Source: Streptomonospora litoralis (GTDB lineage: Bacteria > Actinomycetota > Actinomycetes > Streptosporangiales > Streptosporangiaceae). Taken from it: a stretch of 64,000 bases of DNA. The notes below the pieces were generated by a model that saw nothing but the letters and a program-made list of their open reading frames with translations, was not told where the DNA came from and made no database searches. The stretch is from NCBI RefSeq assembly GCF_004323735.1, contig NZ_CP036455.1:1545101-1609100 (forward strand). Direction: 5' to 3'. The position numbers and the translations under genes were made by a program. This document shows positions 16,615 to 23,794 of the stretch, piece after piece (positions within the stretch are counted from its first letter, which is position 1; the number at the start of each line of letters is the position of its first letter).

Positions 16615-16901
16615 GCTGTTTCTTCGGGGCCGGACAGGGGCGCGGGAAAGCGCCCGCGCGCGGCGGCCTGGGACGCCGGTGCCGCGGGGGATTCCGCGGC
16701 TCGCAAGGACTGCCGATCACCCGGGGGCGGGGTCTAGACTCAGGGCCGCCGCACGGCGCTTCCGGTCGGCGCCGTTCGGTGACGGCATCGCGGCCGCGGC
16801 CGCAGGCGCGCCGGGGCGCCGCGGCGCGGGCGCCCGAGCGGCACGTCGGTCGGCACACCGACCAGCACGGCGGCGTCCCGACACGGATCGGCGGAGAGGC
16901 G

Positions 16902-17501
16902 ATGGTGGAGTACATACGGGCGTGGGTCATCGGCGCCGTGGCGTGGTTCCTGCTGACCAACCTCGGCACCCTCGTGTTCCACCTGGCGGCGCCCGCCGAG
17001 CACACGCGCAGCTTCGGCTGGGCACTGGTGTGGCTGGGCGCCATCGGGTTCTCCGCCTACTTCCTCTCGGCCGTCGCCGCGGCCCTGGTGCACCGCGCAC
17101 CCGATCGCCATCGGTTCGGCCGCAACGCAGCGGCGGTCCTCGCCGCGCCGGCCGCGGGCACGGTCGTCGACACGGCGCGGCTGCTGCTGGGCGCCGAGAT
17201 CAACTGGGCGCTGTACGGCGGTTGGACGGGGATCGCCCTGGTCGGCGCGGTTCTCGGCTTCCTGCTGATGCGCCGCCTGCAAAGCGGTCGGGTGACCGAA
17301 GCGGAGACCGGCGAACGCATCCGCGTCCCCAAGACGTACTGGGACCGCGCCGAGGAAACCGGAGAGGCCGGCGGTGGTGCGGACGGAGAGGGTGCGGACG
17401 GGCAGCAGGATCCAAAGGACGAGCAGCACGAGCAGCAGCAGGAGGCGGCCGCCGACACCGACCGGCCGCAGGAGCCCGGCACGCGCAGCGCTTTCCGGTA
17501 G
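16902..17501 (+). CDS. Hypothetical membrane protein with acidic Gln-rich tail
   Basis: 199 residues from ATG 16902, behind GGAGAGG. Four hydrophobic helices are visible (about 5-27, 43-66, 75-98 and 103-124). The cytoplasmic tail contains KTYWDRAEE and then a run rich in Glu, Asp, Gln and Gly (about 145-190). No known domain is recognised. It stands alone, between a hairpin cluster and a terminator shared with the gene on the other strand. A role in the membrane is all that can be said. Confidence 0.7.
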   Translation: MVEYIRAWVIGAVAWFLLTNLGTLVFHLAAPAEHTRSFGWALVWLGAIGFSAYFLSAVAAALVHRAPDRHRFGRNAAAVLAAPAAGTVVDTARLLLGAEINWALYGGWTGIALVGAVLGFLLMRRLQSGRVTEAETGERIRVPKTYWDRAEETGEAGGGADGEGADGQQDPKDEQHEQQQEAAADTDRPQEPGTRSAFR

Positions 17502-17536
17502 TCCTTCGTTGCGTGCCGCGATTCCGCACGTCGATC

Positions 17537-17574
17537 AGCCCGGACCGCCGCCTCCTGCGGCGGCGATCCGGGCT
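17537..17574. terminator. Terminator between convergent genes
   Basis: AGCCCGGA plus CCGCCGC pairs with GCGGCGG plus TCCGGGCT around a CTCCT loop, with a 2-base bulge. The hairpin lies 36 bases past the membrane-protein stop. Confidence 0.8.
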
Positions 17575-17600
17575 GCTCTGTGCGCCGTGTCCGCCAGGTT

Positions 17601-17673
17601 GCAGGGCGGCGCGGCGGTCGTGCTCGTATGACGAAGTTCAGCGGCGGTTCTCGGATTCTGCGCACTATCGCCG
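17601..17673 (+). repeat. Dispersed repeat R2, copy 1
   Basis: About 73 bp starting GCAGGGCGGCGCG and containing CGTATGACGA and CAGCGGCG. It matches 57448-57520 with only a handful of differences in the first 46 bases and weaker similarity after that. It sits in a convergent gap here. The matching minus-strand frames read LNFVIRARPPRRPA and LDLVIRARSSRRPA. Confidence 0.65.
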
Positions 17674-17717
17674 AACGGCGTCCGCCCAGCGCACGGTTTC
17701 GGGGCCTCTTCTTCGGC

Positions 17718-19169
17718 CTACAGTTCGCGGTAGCGGAAGGGGGGATCCCACTCCGGTACGCCGTGCTGAGCCTCGCGGACGACATCGCGCGCGGCGGCGC
17801 GGGCCGCCTCGGCGGGTTCTCCCACGACACCGGAACGCTCGATGCACCAGTCCACCCATTCGGGCATGAGCGCGAGGATGCCCGGCACGTATTCGGGCTG
17901 GTAGGAATCGGCGATGATGACGGCGGCCTGCCGGATGCGGTGCGGTGAGCAGGAGTAGAGCAGGGGCGGAGTGCAGTGGGGCGGCCCCCACTCGTCGGCC
18001 AGCGTCGAGGCGTCGTCCAAGTCGGGCTCGGCGCCGTTGCGTTCGGCGTACCAGCGGCGGAAGTCCTCGACGACGCCTTCGGTTCGGGGTTCCGGTTCGT
18101 GGCTCAGCTGCTCGCGGAAGTGGCCGATGACTAGCTCGGCGCGGCTCGCCAACCGGAACTGCTCGACGAGCAGTTCGCGGTGCTCGGTGCCGATCCGCAT
18201 GCCGGAGACGAGTTGGGCGCTCCACGGGATCACCAGCAGCTCGGCCGCCTCCTCGGCGGTGCAGGGCCGCGGCTCGGCAGCGGTCGGCGCGCTGTCGCCC
18301 ACGGCCCGGCGCCACTCCGCCGCCGCATCCTCGGCCGAAGCGAAGACCCCGGCGCCGGCCACGTCGCCGATGCAGCAGTTGTCGATGTCCCAGCAGTACC
18401 AGTGCGGATCGCGTTGTTCCACGCCGTAGCCGAAGGGCGCGAGCAGCGCCGTGCGGCTGCCGTAGGCGTCGTGCAGCACCCGCGGCCAGGCGGTGGGATG
18501 CGGCCGCAGGTCCGAGTCAGGGGAAGGAGCTTCGGAGATGCACCCTTCTTCCGCCAGCGCCGCACCGGCTGAGGAGAACGCTTCGCCGACCGCCTCGAAC
18601 GGGCCGGGTTCTTCACCCGGACCGCTGTTGGACCAGGCCGCCATGCCGCGCAGCAGCAGCCACGGCCCCTGCCACGCGACGACGTCCTTCGGGTGATCGG
18701 TGATCTCCCGCGCCGCCGCCTCGGCGAGCTCGACCAGCCATCCCGCGGGCCGGGACGGGTCGAACCCGGCGATGTCGCCCAACGAGTCGAAGTCACCGAT
18801 CTCGCCGGCCTCCAGGCGTTCGTAGAATTCCTCGTCAGCCTTCAGCAGGGCATCCGCGTAGACGCCGCCGACGAGTTCGCAGGTGGTGGAGTCGATCGAG
18901 AGCGGACTCTCGGGAATCTCCAGCTTGCGGACCCGGTCGAGAACGTCCTCGTGCGACTCGACCCATCCCTGGAAAGGCCCGCCGTCGTCGACCAGGCCGG
19001 GGAACATACCCTGCCAATCGGGTACGGGCGGCTCGTGCGCCCAGAGGGCGTCCTCCGGCGCCGGCCGCCGGGCTTCGCGTTCGGCCAGCTGCTCGGCGCG
19101 GCGCTGCGGATTCCCGCTCAACTGCGCGCCGCCGCGCTGCTTGCCCTTCTTGGTGCGCTTCTTCGACAT
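17718..19169 (-). CDS. Large hypothetical protein with basic N-terminus
   Basis: 483 residues from ATG 19169, with no obvious ribosome site. The first 15 residues are Lys/Arg-rich (SKKRTKKGKQRGG); the rest is soluble, acidic and Trp-rich, with segments such as DPHWYCWDIDNCCIGD (about 275) and a helical C-terminus. No signal peptide or membrane helix is seen. No catalytic motif is recognised. Codon use is typical of the chromosome, so the gene looks real. No neighbour suggests a role. Confidence 0.7.
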   Translation of the reverse strand: MSKKRTKKGKQRGGAQLSGNPQRRAEQLAEREARRPAPEDALWAHEPPVPDWQGMFPGLVDDGGPFQGWVESHEDVLDRVRKLEIPESPLSIDSTTCELVGGVYADALLKADEEFYERLEAGEIGDFDSLGDIAGFDPSRPAGWLVELAEAAAREITDHPKDVVAWQGPWLLLRGMAAWSNSGPGEEPGPFEAVGEAFSSAGAALAEEGCISEAPSPDSDLRPHPTAWPRVLHDAYGSRTALLAPFGYGVEQRDPHWYCWDIDNCCIGDVAGAGVFASAEDAAAEWRRAVGDSAPTAAEPRPCTAEEAAELLVIPWSAQLVSGMRIGTEHRELLVEQFRLASRAELVIGHFREQLSHEPEPRTEGVVEDFRRWYAERNGAEPDLDDASTLADEWGPPHCTPPLLYSCSPHRIRQAAVIIADSYQPEYVPGILALMPEWVDWCIERSGVVGEPAEAARAAARDVVREAQHGVPEWDPPFRYREL

Positions 19170-19344
19170 GGGGCCAGCGTAGGAGGGCGGCGGCGGCTGT
19201 TACGCACGTTCCGCCGACATAGTGGGGCGGACTCGGCGAAAGTCCCGGCGGGGCCGGGCACCTCCCCGCGCGAAGCACGATGACGAAGCCTGGGGGCCAC
19301 CCCGGCGACATGTCCGGCTAACCCGGGACTGGTGTGGTGGCGCC

Positions 19345-20529
19345 ATGAGATCCGCTGCCGCCCTCGGTACAGCCGCCTCCCTCCTTCTCGCCGGCCTGTC
19401 CGCCCCCGCGCTCTCCCACGCCGACACCGCGGGTTCCGCGACCGCCCGCCTGCTCGGCGTCCACGTACTCGAACACGGACTGGACTACCGCGGGACGACC
19501 GTCGGCGGACTGTCCGGTATCGACTACGACCCCGACAGCGGCGAGTACGTGCTGATCAGCGACGACCGCTCGGAGCACGGCCCGGCGCGCTACTACTCCG
19601 CCGAGATCGGGCTCTCCGGCGGCGGTATCGGCGGCGTCGCGCTCACCGGCGCCACCGCACTGCGGCGCTTCGACCGGACGCCCTTCCCCGCGCTTGAGGA
19701 CTGGCACCCGCCGCGCTGGTGCGCCCACGCCGGCGGGTACTGCGACCTGCGGGGACCCGTCGATCCGGAGGCCGTCCGCTTCGATCCGCGGGGCCACCGG
19801 GTGTGGTGGAGCACCGAGGGGGAGCGCAGCGTCGGCGACACGCGCACCGTCCTGCTGGACCCCCTGGTGCGCGCGACCGACGACGCGGGCCGGTTCCGCG
19901 GCCACCTGCGCACCCCGTCCAACCTGCGCATGGACGACGGCGATACGGGACCGCGCCGGAACCTGACCGCCGAAGGATTCGCCTTCGCCGACCACGGCAG
20001 GCTGATCGTGACGGCCATGGAAGGCCCGCTGCTGCAGGACGGCGACCTGCCCACACCCGAATCCGGGACGCTGACCCGGGTGACGGTGCAGAACCGCGGC
20101 GGGTGGGTGCGCGATCAGTACGCCTACCCGCTGGAACCGGTCCCCGCCGAGCCCGAACCGGCCGGCGGCTACTACGACAACGGGGTCACCGACATCCTCG
20201 CCCTGGACGCGGGCCGCGCCGACCGGTACCTCGTGCTGGAGCGCTCCTACGTGGAGGGCGTCGGCAACACGGTGCGGATCTTCACGGCCGACACCGGCGG
20301 GGCCACCGACGTATCGCGGACCGAATCCTTGGCGGACGCGGAGGACGTCACGCCGATGAGTAAGCGCCTGCTGGTCGACCTCGGCGAGACGGGACTCGAC
20401 CACGTGGACAACGTCGAGGGCATGACCTGGGGACCCGACCTGCCCAGCGGCGAGCGCACGCTGCTGCTGGTCAGCGACGACAACTTCAGCGACTCCCAGG
20501 TGACGCAGATCGTCGCGTTGGCGGTGTAG
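19345..20529 (+). CDS. Secreted esterase-like phytase-family protein
   Basis: 394 residues from ATG 19345. A Sec signal (about 1-27, ending ALSHADTAG) precedes a beta-propeller-like chain: GGLSGIDYDPDSGEYVLISDDR (about 52-73), a DPEAVRF segment and a C-terminal DNVEGMTWGPD...LLVSDDNF block. These are the landmarks of the 'esterase-like activity of phytase' family, whose members are secreted phosphoesterases of uncertain substrate. Two Cys (about 128 and 134) could form a disulfide. It is monocistronic; no PHO box was found near it. Confidence 0.8.
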   Translation: MRSAAALGTAASLLLAGLSAPALSHADTAGSATARLLGVHVLEHGLDYRGTTVGGLSGIDYDPDSGEYVLISDDRSEHGPARYYSAEIGLSGGGIGGVALTGATALRRFDRTPFPALEDWHPPRWCAHAGGYCDLRGPVDPEAVRFDPRGHRVWWSTEGERSVGDTRTVLLDPLVRATDDAGRFRGHLRTPSNLRMDDGDTGPRRNLTAEGFAFADHGRLIVTAMEGPLLQDGDLPTPESGTLTRVTVQNRGGWVRDQYAYPLEPVPAEPEPAGGYYDNGVTDILALDAGRADRYLVLERSYVEGVGNTVRIFTADTGGATDVSRTESLADAEDVTPMSKRLLVDLGETGLDHVDNVEGMTWGPDLPSGERTLLLVSDDNFSDSQVTQIVALAV

Positions 20530-20550
20530 GACGCGGCCGACGAGAGCGGC

Positions 20551-20690
20551 TCGGGTCTGCCGGGCGGTCTTGTTGGTCTGCCGGGCGGCGGGCGGTCTTC
20601 ACTGGAAAGCCGCGGCGAGGATGCCAGTGGATCAGGCCCGCAGTCACCGGGTCGGGGGCTCGCGGGTGGCGCGCCCGACGGGGGCGGCGA
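20551..20690 (+). repeat. Dispersed repeat R1, forward copy E
   Basis: The unit starts GGTCTGCCGGGCGGTCTTGT and contains a second GGTCTGCC, a GGAAAGC motif and, about 100 bp in, a CGGGGGCTCGCGGGTGG segment. Copies in the same gap lie inverted at 20925 and 21065, and others lie at 57058-57325 and 58128-58380. The copy is non-coding. Confidence 0.7.
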
Positions 20691-20742
20691 CGACGTCGGC
20701 GGGGCCAGGCACCTCGCCCCCGGCCCCCGATCCGAGAAGCCG

Positions 20743-20804
20743 CGCCGAGTCTGTCTGTGGGGCTAGGTTCGGCGCCGAATCTAGCCCCACAGACAGACTC
20801 GGCG
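20743..20804. repeat. 62-bp near-perfect palindrome
   Basis: The left arm CGCCGAGTCTGTCTGTGGGG continues to the centre GGCGCC, and the right arm mirrors it, with one mismatched pair next to the inner TTCGG/CCGAA. There is essentially no loop, so the DNA could extrude a cruciform and RNA would form one long hairpin. It lies midway between forward repeat E and reverse repeats F and G. Confidence 0.9.
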
Positions 20805-20817
20805 GGACCGGTGCCAC

Positions 20818-20873
20818 CTATTGCGGGGTTTCGACCAGACAGCGGCCGGAATTTAGCAGAAACCGCGCAATAG
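20818..20873. repeat. 15-bp inverted repeat with 26-base spacer
   Basis: CTATTGCGGGGTTTC (20818-20832) pairs with GAAACCGCGCAATAG (20859-20873), with one mismatch. It lies 13 bases past the 62-bp palindrome and belongs to the same structured block. Confidence 0.85.
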
Positions 20874-20924
20874 ATGCGCCGACCGGCCTGCGGCAGCCGA
20901 ACGCCGCCCCCCGCCGACCACCGC

Positions 20925-21050
20925 CACCGGTGAGCCCCCGACTCGTCGACTGCAGGCCCCGGCCCAGCGCCGTCCTCAGTGCCCGCTGTTCCCCGTCAGG
21001 TGACCCGCTTCCCGGCTGACCAGCAAGGCCGCCCAGCGGACCGGGGCCGC
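20925..21050 (-). repeat. Dispersed repeat R1, reverse copy F
   Basis: Inverted relative to copy E. It shares the CACCGGTGAGCCCCCGACTC segment, GCCCGCTGTTCCCCGTCAG and the terminal CAGCAAGGCCGCCCAGCGGA. It is directly repeated at 21065 with a 140-bp period. Confidence 0.7.
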
Positions 21051-21064
21051 CCCGCCGCGCGGGC

Positions 21065-21183
21065 CACCGGCGAGCCCCCGACTCGTCGACCGCAGACCCC
21101 GGCCCACCGCCGCCCTCGCTGCCCGCTGTTCCCCGTCAGACGACCCGACACCCGGCAGACCGACAAGTCCGCACAGCTATCCG
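21065..21183 (-). repeat. Dispersed repeat R1, reverse copy G
   Basis: Direct tandem neighbour of copy F (140-bp period), ending CCGACAAGTCCGCACAGC. Its right end coincides with the point where the GntR reading frame listed next stops resembling the family. Confidence 0.7.
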
Positions 21184-21291
21184 GGCCAGCAGGATGGCGC
21201 ACAGCTGAAGGTAGACGGGGTCGGGCGCCTCGTGGTCGATCTCGTCGTCAGGGCCGTATCCGGGGGGAATCTGCGGCGATGCCTGTTGCAT
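21136..21291 (-). pseudogene. GntR-family regulator truncated by a repeat
   Basis: ATG 21291 begins a 51-residue frame. Residues 22-39 (APDPVYLQLCAILLARIA) are the first helix of a GntR winged helix, where the family continues with a turn such as DGTY and the recognition helices. Here the frame instead runs into repeat R1 copy G at about 21178-21183 and stops at 21136. The start lies 6 bases after the intact GntR gene upstream, so this was the second gene of a regulator pair. It can no longer form a DNA-binding domain. Confidence 0.6.
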
Positions 21292-21297
21292 GGCGGG

Positions 21298-21534
21298 CTA
21301 CTTCCGGGAGTCCGTGTCGGCCACGAACGAACCCATGCCATGCGAGGTCACGACTCGACCCTCTTCACGTAGTGCCTTGATCGCTTTGCGTACTGTTACG
21401 CGCGCGACATCGAACTCGCTCTCAAGCTGCACTTCGGAGAACTTGTGATGGGGCGGATAGGTGCCCGAGTCGATGCGCTCGCGCAGGACTTCCGCGATCT
21501 GCTGCCACTTCGGTCGGGTCGGGTCGTAGTCCAC
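21298..21534 (-). CDS. GntR-family single-domain regulator
   Basis: 78 residues from GTG 21534. The whole protein is a GntR winged helix: WQQIAEVLRERIDSG (10-24), then LESEFDVARVTVRKAIKALREEG and a wing ending GSFVAD. There is no ligand-binding domain, as in short streptomycete regulators often found near small gene pairs or on integrative elements. The gene is divergent from two small genes. A perfect GTCTATAGAC dyad in the gap overlaps the -35 of their promoter, so it probably represses them and itself. The fragment of a second GntR gene follows directly. Confidence 0.85.
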   Translation of the reverse strand: MDYDPTRPKWQQIAEVLRERIDSGTYPPHHKFSEVQLESEFDVARVTVRKAIKALREEGRVVTSHGMGSFVADTDSRK

Positions 21535-21565
21535 CTACCGAACCATAGTTATCCAGACGAACCGA

Positions 21566-21577
21566 TGCATAGATGCA
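21566..21577. promoter_or_regulatory. Perfect dyad TGCATAGATGCA
   Basis: A 12-bp inverted repeat lies 31 bp upstream of the GntR start, in an AT-rich stretch. TGCA also recurs at 21594 and 21615. It may be a regulator site or part of the GntR promoter. Confidence 0.4.
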
Positions 21578-21601
21578 CATACCAGCGGACGTATGCAGAA
21601 C

Positions 21602-21635
21602 GTCTATAGACAACTGCATCACTGACGGCTACCCT
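21602..21635 (+). promoter_or_regulatory. GntR-type operator overlapping a promoter
   Basis: GTCTATAGAC (21602-21611) fits the GT-N-TA-N-AC form of HutC-type GntR operators. TAGACA (21607-21612) and TACCCT (21630-21635), 17 bp apart, form a good promoter for the small genes at 21709. The operator covers the -35, which would give repression by the divergent GntR protein. Confidence 0.6.
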
Positions 21636-21708
21636 GTGTATTGAAAGACCCCGGCGACCGCGACCACGGCCCCGGGGCATGGCCACCAGCTGAATAGGAG
21701 CTGATGAC

Positions 21709-22041
21709 ATGACCGACTTTATCGAGTGGGTGCTGCGGTGGGTAACCGCCTCGCGTGCGCCTGTCCCCGTGTCCGGGCAACTGCGCGGGCGCGGCCTTCC
21801 CATGCGGCTTGCCGCGCGGGTACGCGCCTACGCGCCGACACCGGTCGCGGTCGCCGCTTCAGCCCAAGTGGCCACCCCGCCTCAGATGGCGGTGAACCGC
21901 GTCCGTCCTTATGTGGTTGCCGCGGGCGCACGCGAGACGAATCCGTGCGCGGTCGTTGACGCGGATATCGCCTCACTGTTGCGGGAAAGCGGATGCGACA
22001 ACTCACCGGCACTCTCCGCACTGGCAGGGGTGGGGCGATGA
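21709..22041 (+). CDS. Small protein of a GntR-linked gene pair
   Basis: 110 residues from ATG 21709, behind AGGAG. It starts MTDFIEWVLRWVTASRAP, an amphipathic/hydrophobic helix. The middle has RVRPYVVAAG, resembling the VRPYV(L/V)A segment of small streptomycete proteins often placed beside GntR regulators; I recall this only loosely. The stop overlaps the next start (ATGA). Its promoter carries the probable GntR operator. Function unknown. Confidence 0.6.
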   Translation: MTDFIEWVLRWVTASRAPVPVSGQLRGRGLPMRLAARVRAYAPTPVAVAASAQVATPPQMAVNRVRPYVVAAGARETNPCAVVDADIASLLRESGCDNSPALSALAGVGR

Positions 22042-22244
22042 GTTCCGACGAGGCAGGCGGGCTGATCCCTCGGCAGCGGGTGGAGTCCCCGCTCACCGAC
22101 GACGAACGCGCCAAGCTGCGGGGCCTGGTCGACGAGCTTGTCTCGGCTACCGAGGACCGGGTGTTCTGGCTGGGTCAGGTCCGCGAGACCGCGCTGGAAA
22201 TCCAGCGGCGGATGGAGAGCATGCTCGGCAAGGAGGACGAGTGA
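22038..22244 (+). CDS. Small helical protein, second of the pair
   Basis: 68 residues from ATG 22038, overlapping the previous stop by 4 bases, so it is translationally coupled. The sequence is helical and charged (LTDDERAKLRGLVDELV, then a C-terminal IQRRMESMLGKEDE), consistent with a small coiled-coil or adaptor protein. No family is recognised. It must act with the upstream product under the same GntR control. Confidence 0.6.
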   Translation: MSSDEAGGLIPRQRVESPLTDDERAKLRGLVDELVSATEDRVFWLGQVRETALEIQRRMESMLGKEDE

Positions 22245-22325
22245 GCGCCCGCGTGTAGGACGCAACCGCCGATCGCGGCCATCGGGTTGCGGCAATGGGG
22301 CACGATGCGCGAAGCGCTGTGCGCC

Positions 22326-22387
22326 GGCTTGCCGCCGAGCGCACGCCGCGGCCCTCTGCGGGGCCACGCTTGGCTCGGCGGCAGGCC
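22326..22387. terminator. Long hairpin between convergent genes
   Basis: GGCTTGCCGCCGAGC (22326-22340) pairs with GCTCGGCGGCAGGCC (22373-22387), one mismatch, with an inner GGCCC/GGGCC stem. It separates the small gene pair from the convergent MerR gene and can end both transcripts. A weaker CGCAACC/GGTTGCG pair lies at 22261-22291. Confidence 0.6.
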
Positions 22388-22439
22388 CGCTTGCTCGCAG
22401 CGCGAGTCGCGCCCCCATCCGCCCGCCGGGTGTACAAGC

Positions 22440-23210
22440 TCAGACTGCCTCGCCCTCGCGCCACCCCCCGCCGTCGCCCGCGGCCCCGAAGACGTCGCCG
22501 AGCATCGGGCGGGCCTCGGCGGGCGCGCGGACCTCCAGGCTCACCGAGCCGTAGGCGAAGAGCAGAGTGAAGGAGATGAACGGGCAGCAGCGCTGTTCGG
22601 CGGCCGCCAGTCGGGCGGCCTGGGGCGCGCGCTCCGCCGGGAGCACGGCGCGCAGGCCGCCGGGGATCTCCTCGCGCCGCGAGCCGCGCAGCACGGCGCG
22701 CCACTCCTCGGAGCGGTCTGCCATCTCCGCGGAGTCCAGCGAGCATGCGATGTCCGACTCGCCCTCGTCGGCCCTACCGACCGGCGAGTGTGCCTCGTCG
22801 TCCAACAGCGGACGGTGATCGGGCAGCCGGCAGTCGGGGCCGCACGGGTCCTGCGTGTCCGGCAGCGCGTCCAGGCGGTCGAGGGTGCTGCGCAGGGTGT
22901 CGGTGAACGTGGCGAGGTCGGCGGCGCGCCCCTGCGCGGCGGCGAGCCGCGCGGCGAGACGCGGCCGCAGTGAGGATTTCACCTGCGCGCAGACTCCGTC
23001 CCGCCATGTCTCGATAAGCTCGGCGATCTCGTCCAGCGGCAGACCGAGCCGCTTCGCGGCGGTGATGAGGCCCAGGCGCTGCAAATCGACGCCGTCGTAT
23101 ACCCGGTAGCCGGCCGCGGTGCGCCGGGCGGGCAGCAGCCCGCGCTCGTCGTAGTAGCGCAGCGTGGAAGCCGCGACGCCCGAGCGTGCGGCCAGCTGCG
23201 AGATGCGCAT
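22440..23210 (-). CDS. MerR-family metal-type regulator with extra C-terminal domain
   Basis: 256 residues from ATG 23210; GTG 23219 is an in-frame alternative. The N-terminus is a MerR winged helix (ISQLAARSGVAASTLRYYDERGLLP, 3-27). Cys74 sits at the start of the dimerisation helix, and CGPDCRLPDH (C123, C127) is in the usual metal-loop position, as in heavy-metal MerR sensors. An additional domain (about 150-256) contains EQRCCPFISF (C208, C209), as in some streptomycete MerR proteins. A MerR-type dyad lies directly upstream, so autoregulation is likely. The inducer is unknown. Confidence 0.8.
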   Translation of the reverse strand: MRISQLAARSGVAASTLRYYDERGLLPARRTAAGYRVYDGVDLQRLGLITAAKRLGLPLDEIAELIETWRDGVCAQVKSSLRPRLAARLAAAQGRAADLATFTDTLRSTLDRLDALPDTQDPCGPDCRLPDHRPLLDDEAHSPVGRADEGESDIACSLDSAEMADRSEEWRAVLRGSRREEIPGGLRAVLPAERAPQAARLAAAEQRCCPFISFTLLFAYGSVSLEVRAPAEARPMLGDVFGAAGDGGGWREGEAV

Positions 23211-23232
23211 GGTGTCCACATCCGCGACGGTA

Positions 23233-23256
23233 GACCTTCGAGTCGGCCTGAAGGTC
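23233..23256 (-). promoter_or_regulatory. MerR-type operator/promoter
   Basis: GACCTTC-N10-GAAGGTC is a perfect dyad. On the minus strand TTGACC (23258-23253) is the -35, and the -10 (TCTACC or CTACCG, near 23234-23228) follows at 18-19 bp, the overlong spacing on which MerR proteins act. It is just upstream of the merR start, leaving little or no leader. Confidence 0.7.
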
Positions 23257-23665
23257 AAGTCCGTTGGCCGGGGCCGGCGCGGACCAGCCGGGCGGCGCAG
23301 CCGCCGAGCGCGGCACCGGAGGCGAGGGCGGCCAGCGCCGCGAGGAGCGCGGCGGCGTCGGCCGCCGAGGTGGGGCCGCGGAGGATTGCTGCGGCCTCCA
23401 ACGGCGCACCAAGCGCCGGCAGGGTCCACGTCGCCGCCCAGTGGCGGACGGGGCGGGTCCGGTTGTGGGGGTGTGGGTGAGCGAGTCCGGCGACGAGGGC
23501 CACGAGGGCGTACCCGGTCAGCGTGGTGGCGGTGGCCCAAAGCAGCCGGACGTGCGGCAGAGCGAGGGCGCCCAACGGCAGCAGCCAAAGATGCAGCAGG
23601 ACGCTTGCCACAGCCCAGGCCACCCATACGGCGGCACCGGCTGTCCAGGCGCGAAGGAGGTCCAT
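23255..23665 (-). CDS. Hypothetical four-helix membrane protein
   Basis: 136 residues from ATG 23665. Hydrophobic helices at about 5-27, 35-63, 75-97 and 102-126, with a His-rich loop AHPHPHNRT near 62-70. No family is recognised. Its stop lies inside the MerR operator region, so the gene ends where the merR promoter begins. The His loop could be relevant to metal, given the neighbour, but that is inference. Confidence 0.6.
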   Translation of the reverse strand: MDLLRAWTAGAAVWVAWAVASVLLHLWLLPLGALALPHVRLLWATATTLTGYALVALVAGLAHPHPHNRTRPVRHWAATWTLPALGAPLEAAAILRGPTSAADAAALLAALAALASGAALGGCAARLVRAGPGQRT

Positions 23666-23794
23666 GGTGGGGTTCCGTTTCCGGTAGTGCGCCGAGGTCG
23701 GGTGCTCGCCGGTCGGCCGCTCGGCGGGACGGTGCTGCCCATCGGGCGAGCCCCTCGGACTTTGCAGGCCCCACGACAGTCGGCGTTCGGGGAG

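Noticed and set aside
16730-16742. GGTCTAGACT as a DasR site upstream of the membrane-protein gene
   Set aside because: Only half the dyad matches and TAGACT is better explained as a -10 box; the gene has no amino-sugar link.
20530-21297. CRISPR array
   Set aside because: The repeats are about 140 bp, in both orientations, and lack uniform spacers; no cas genes are present.
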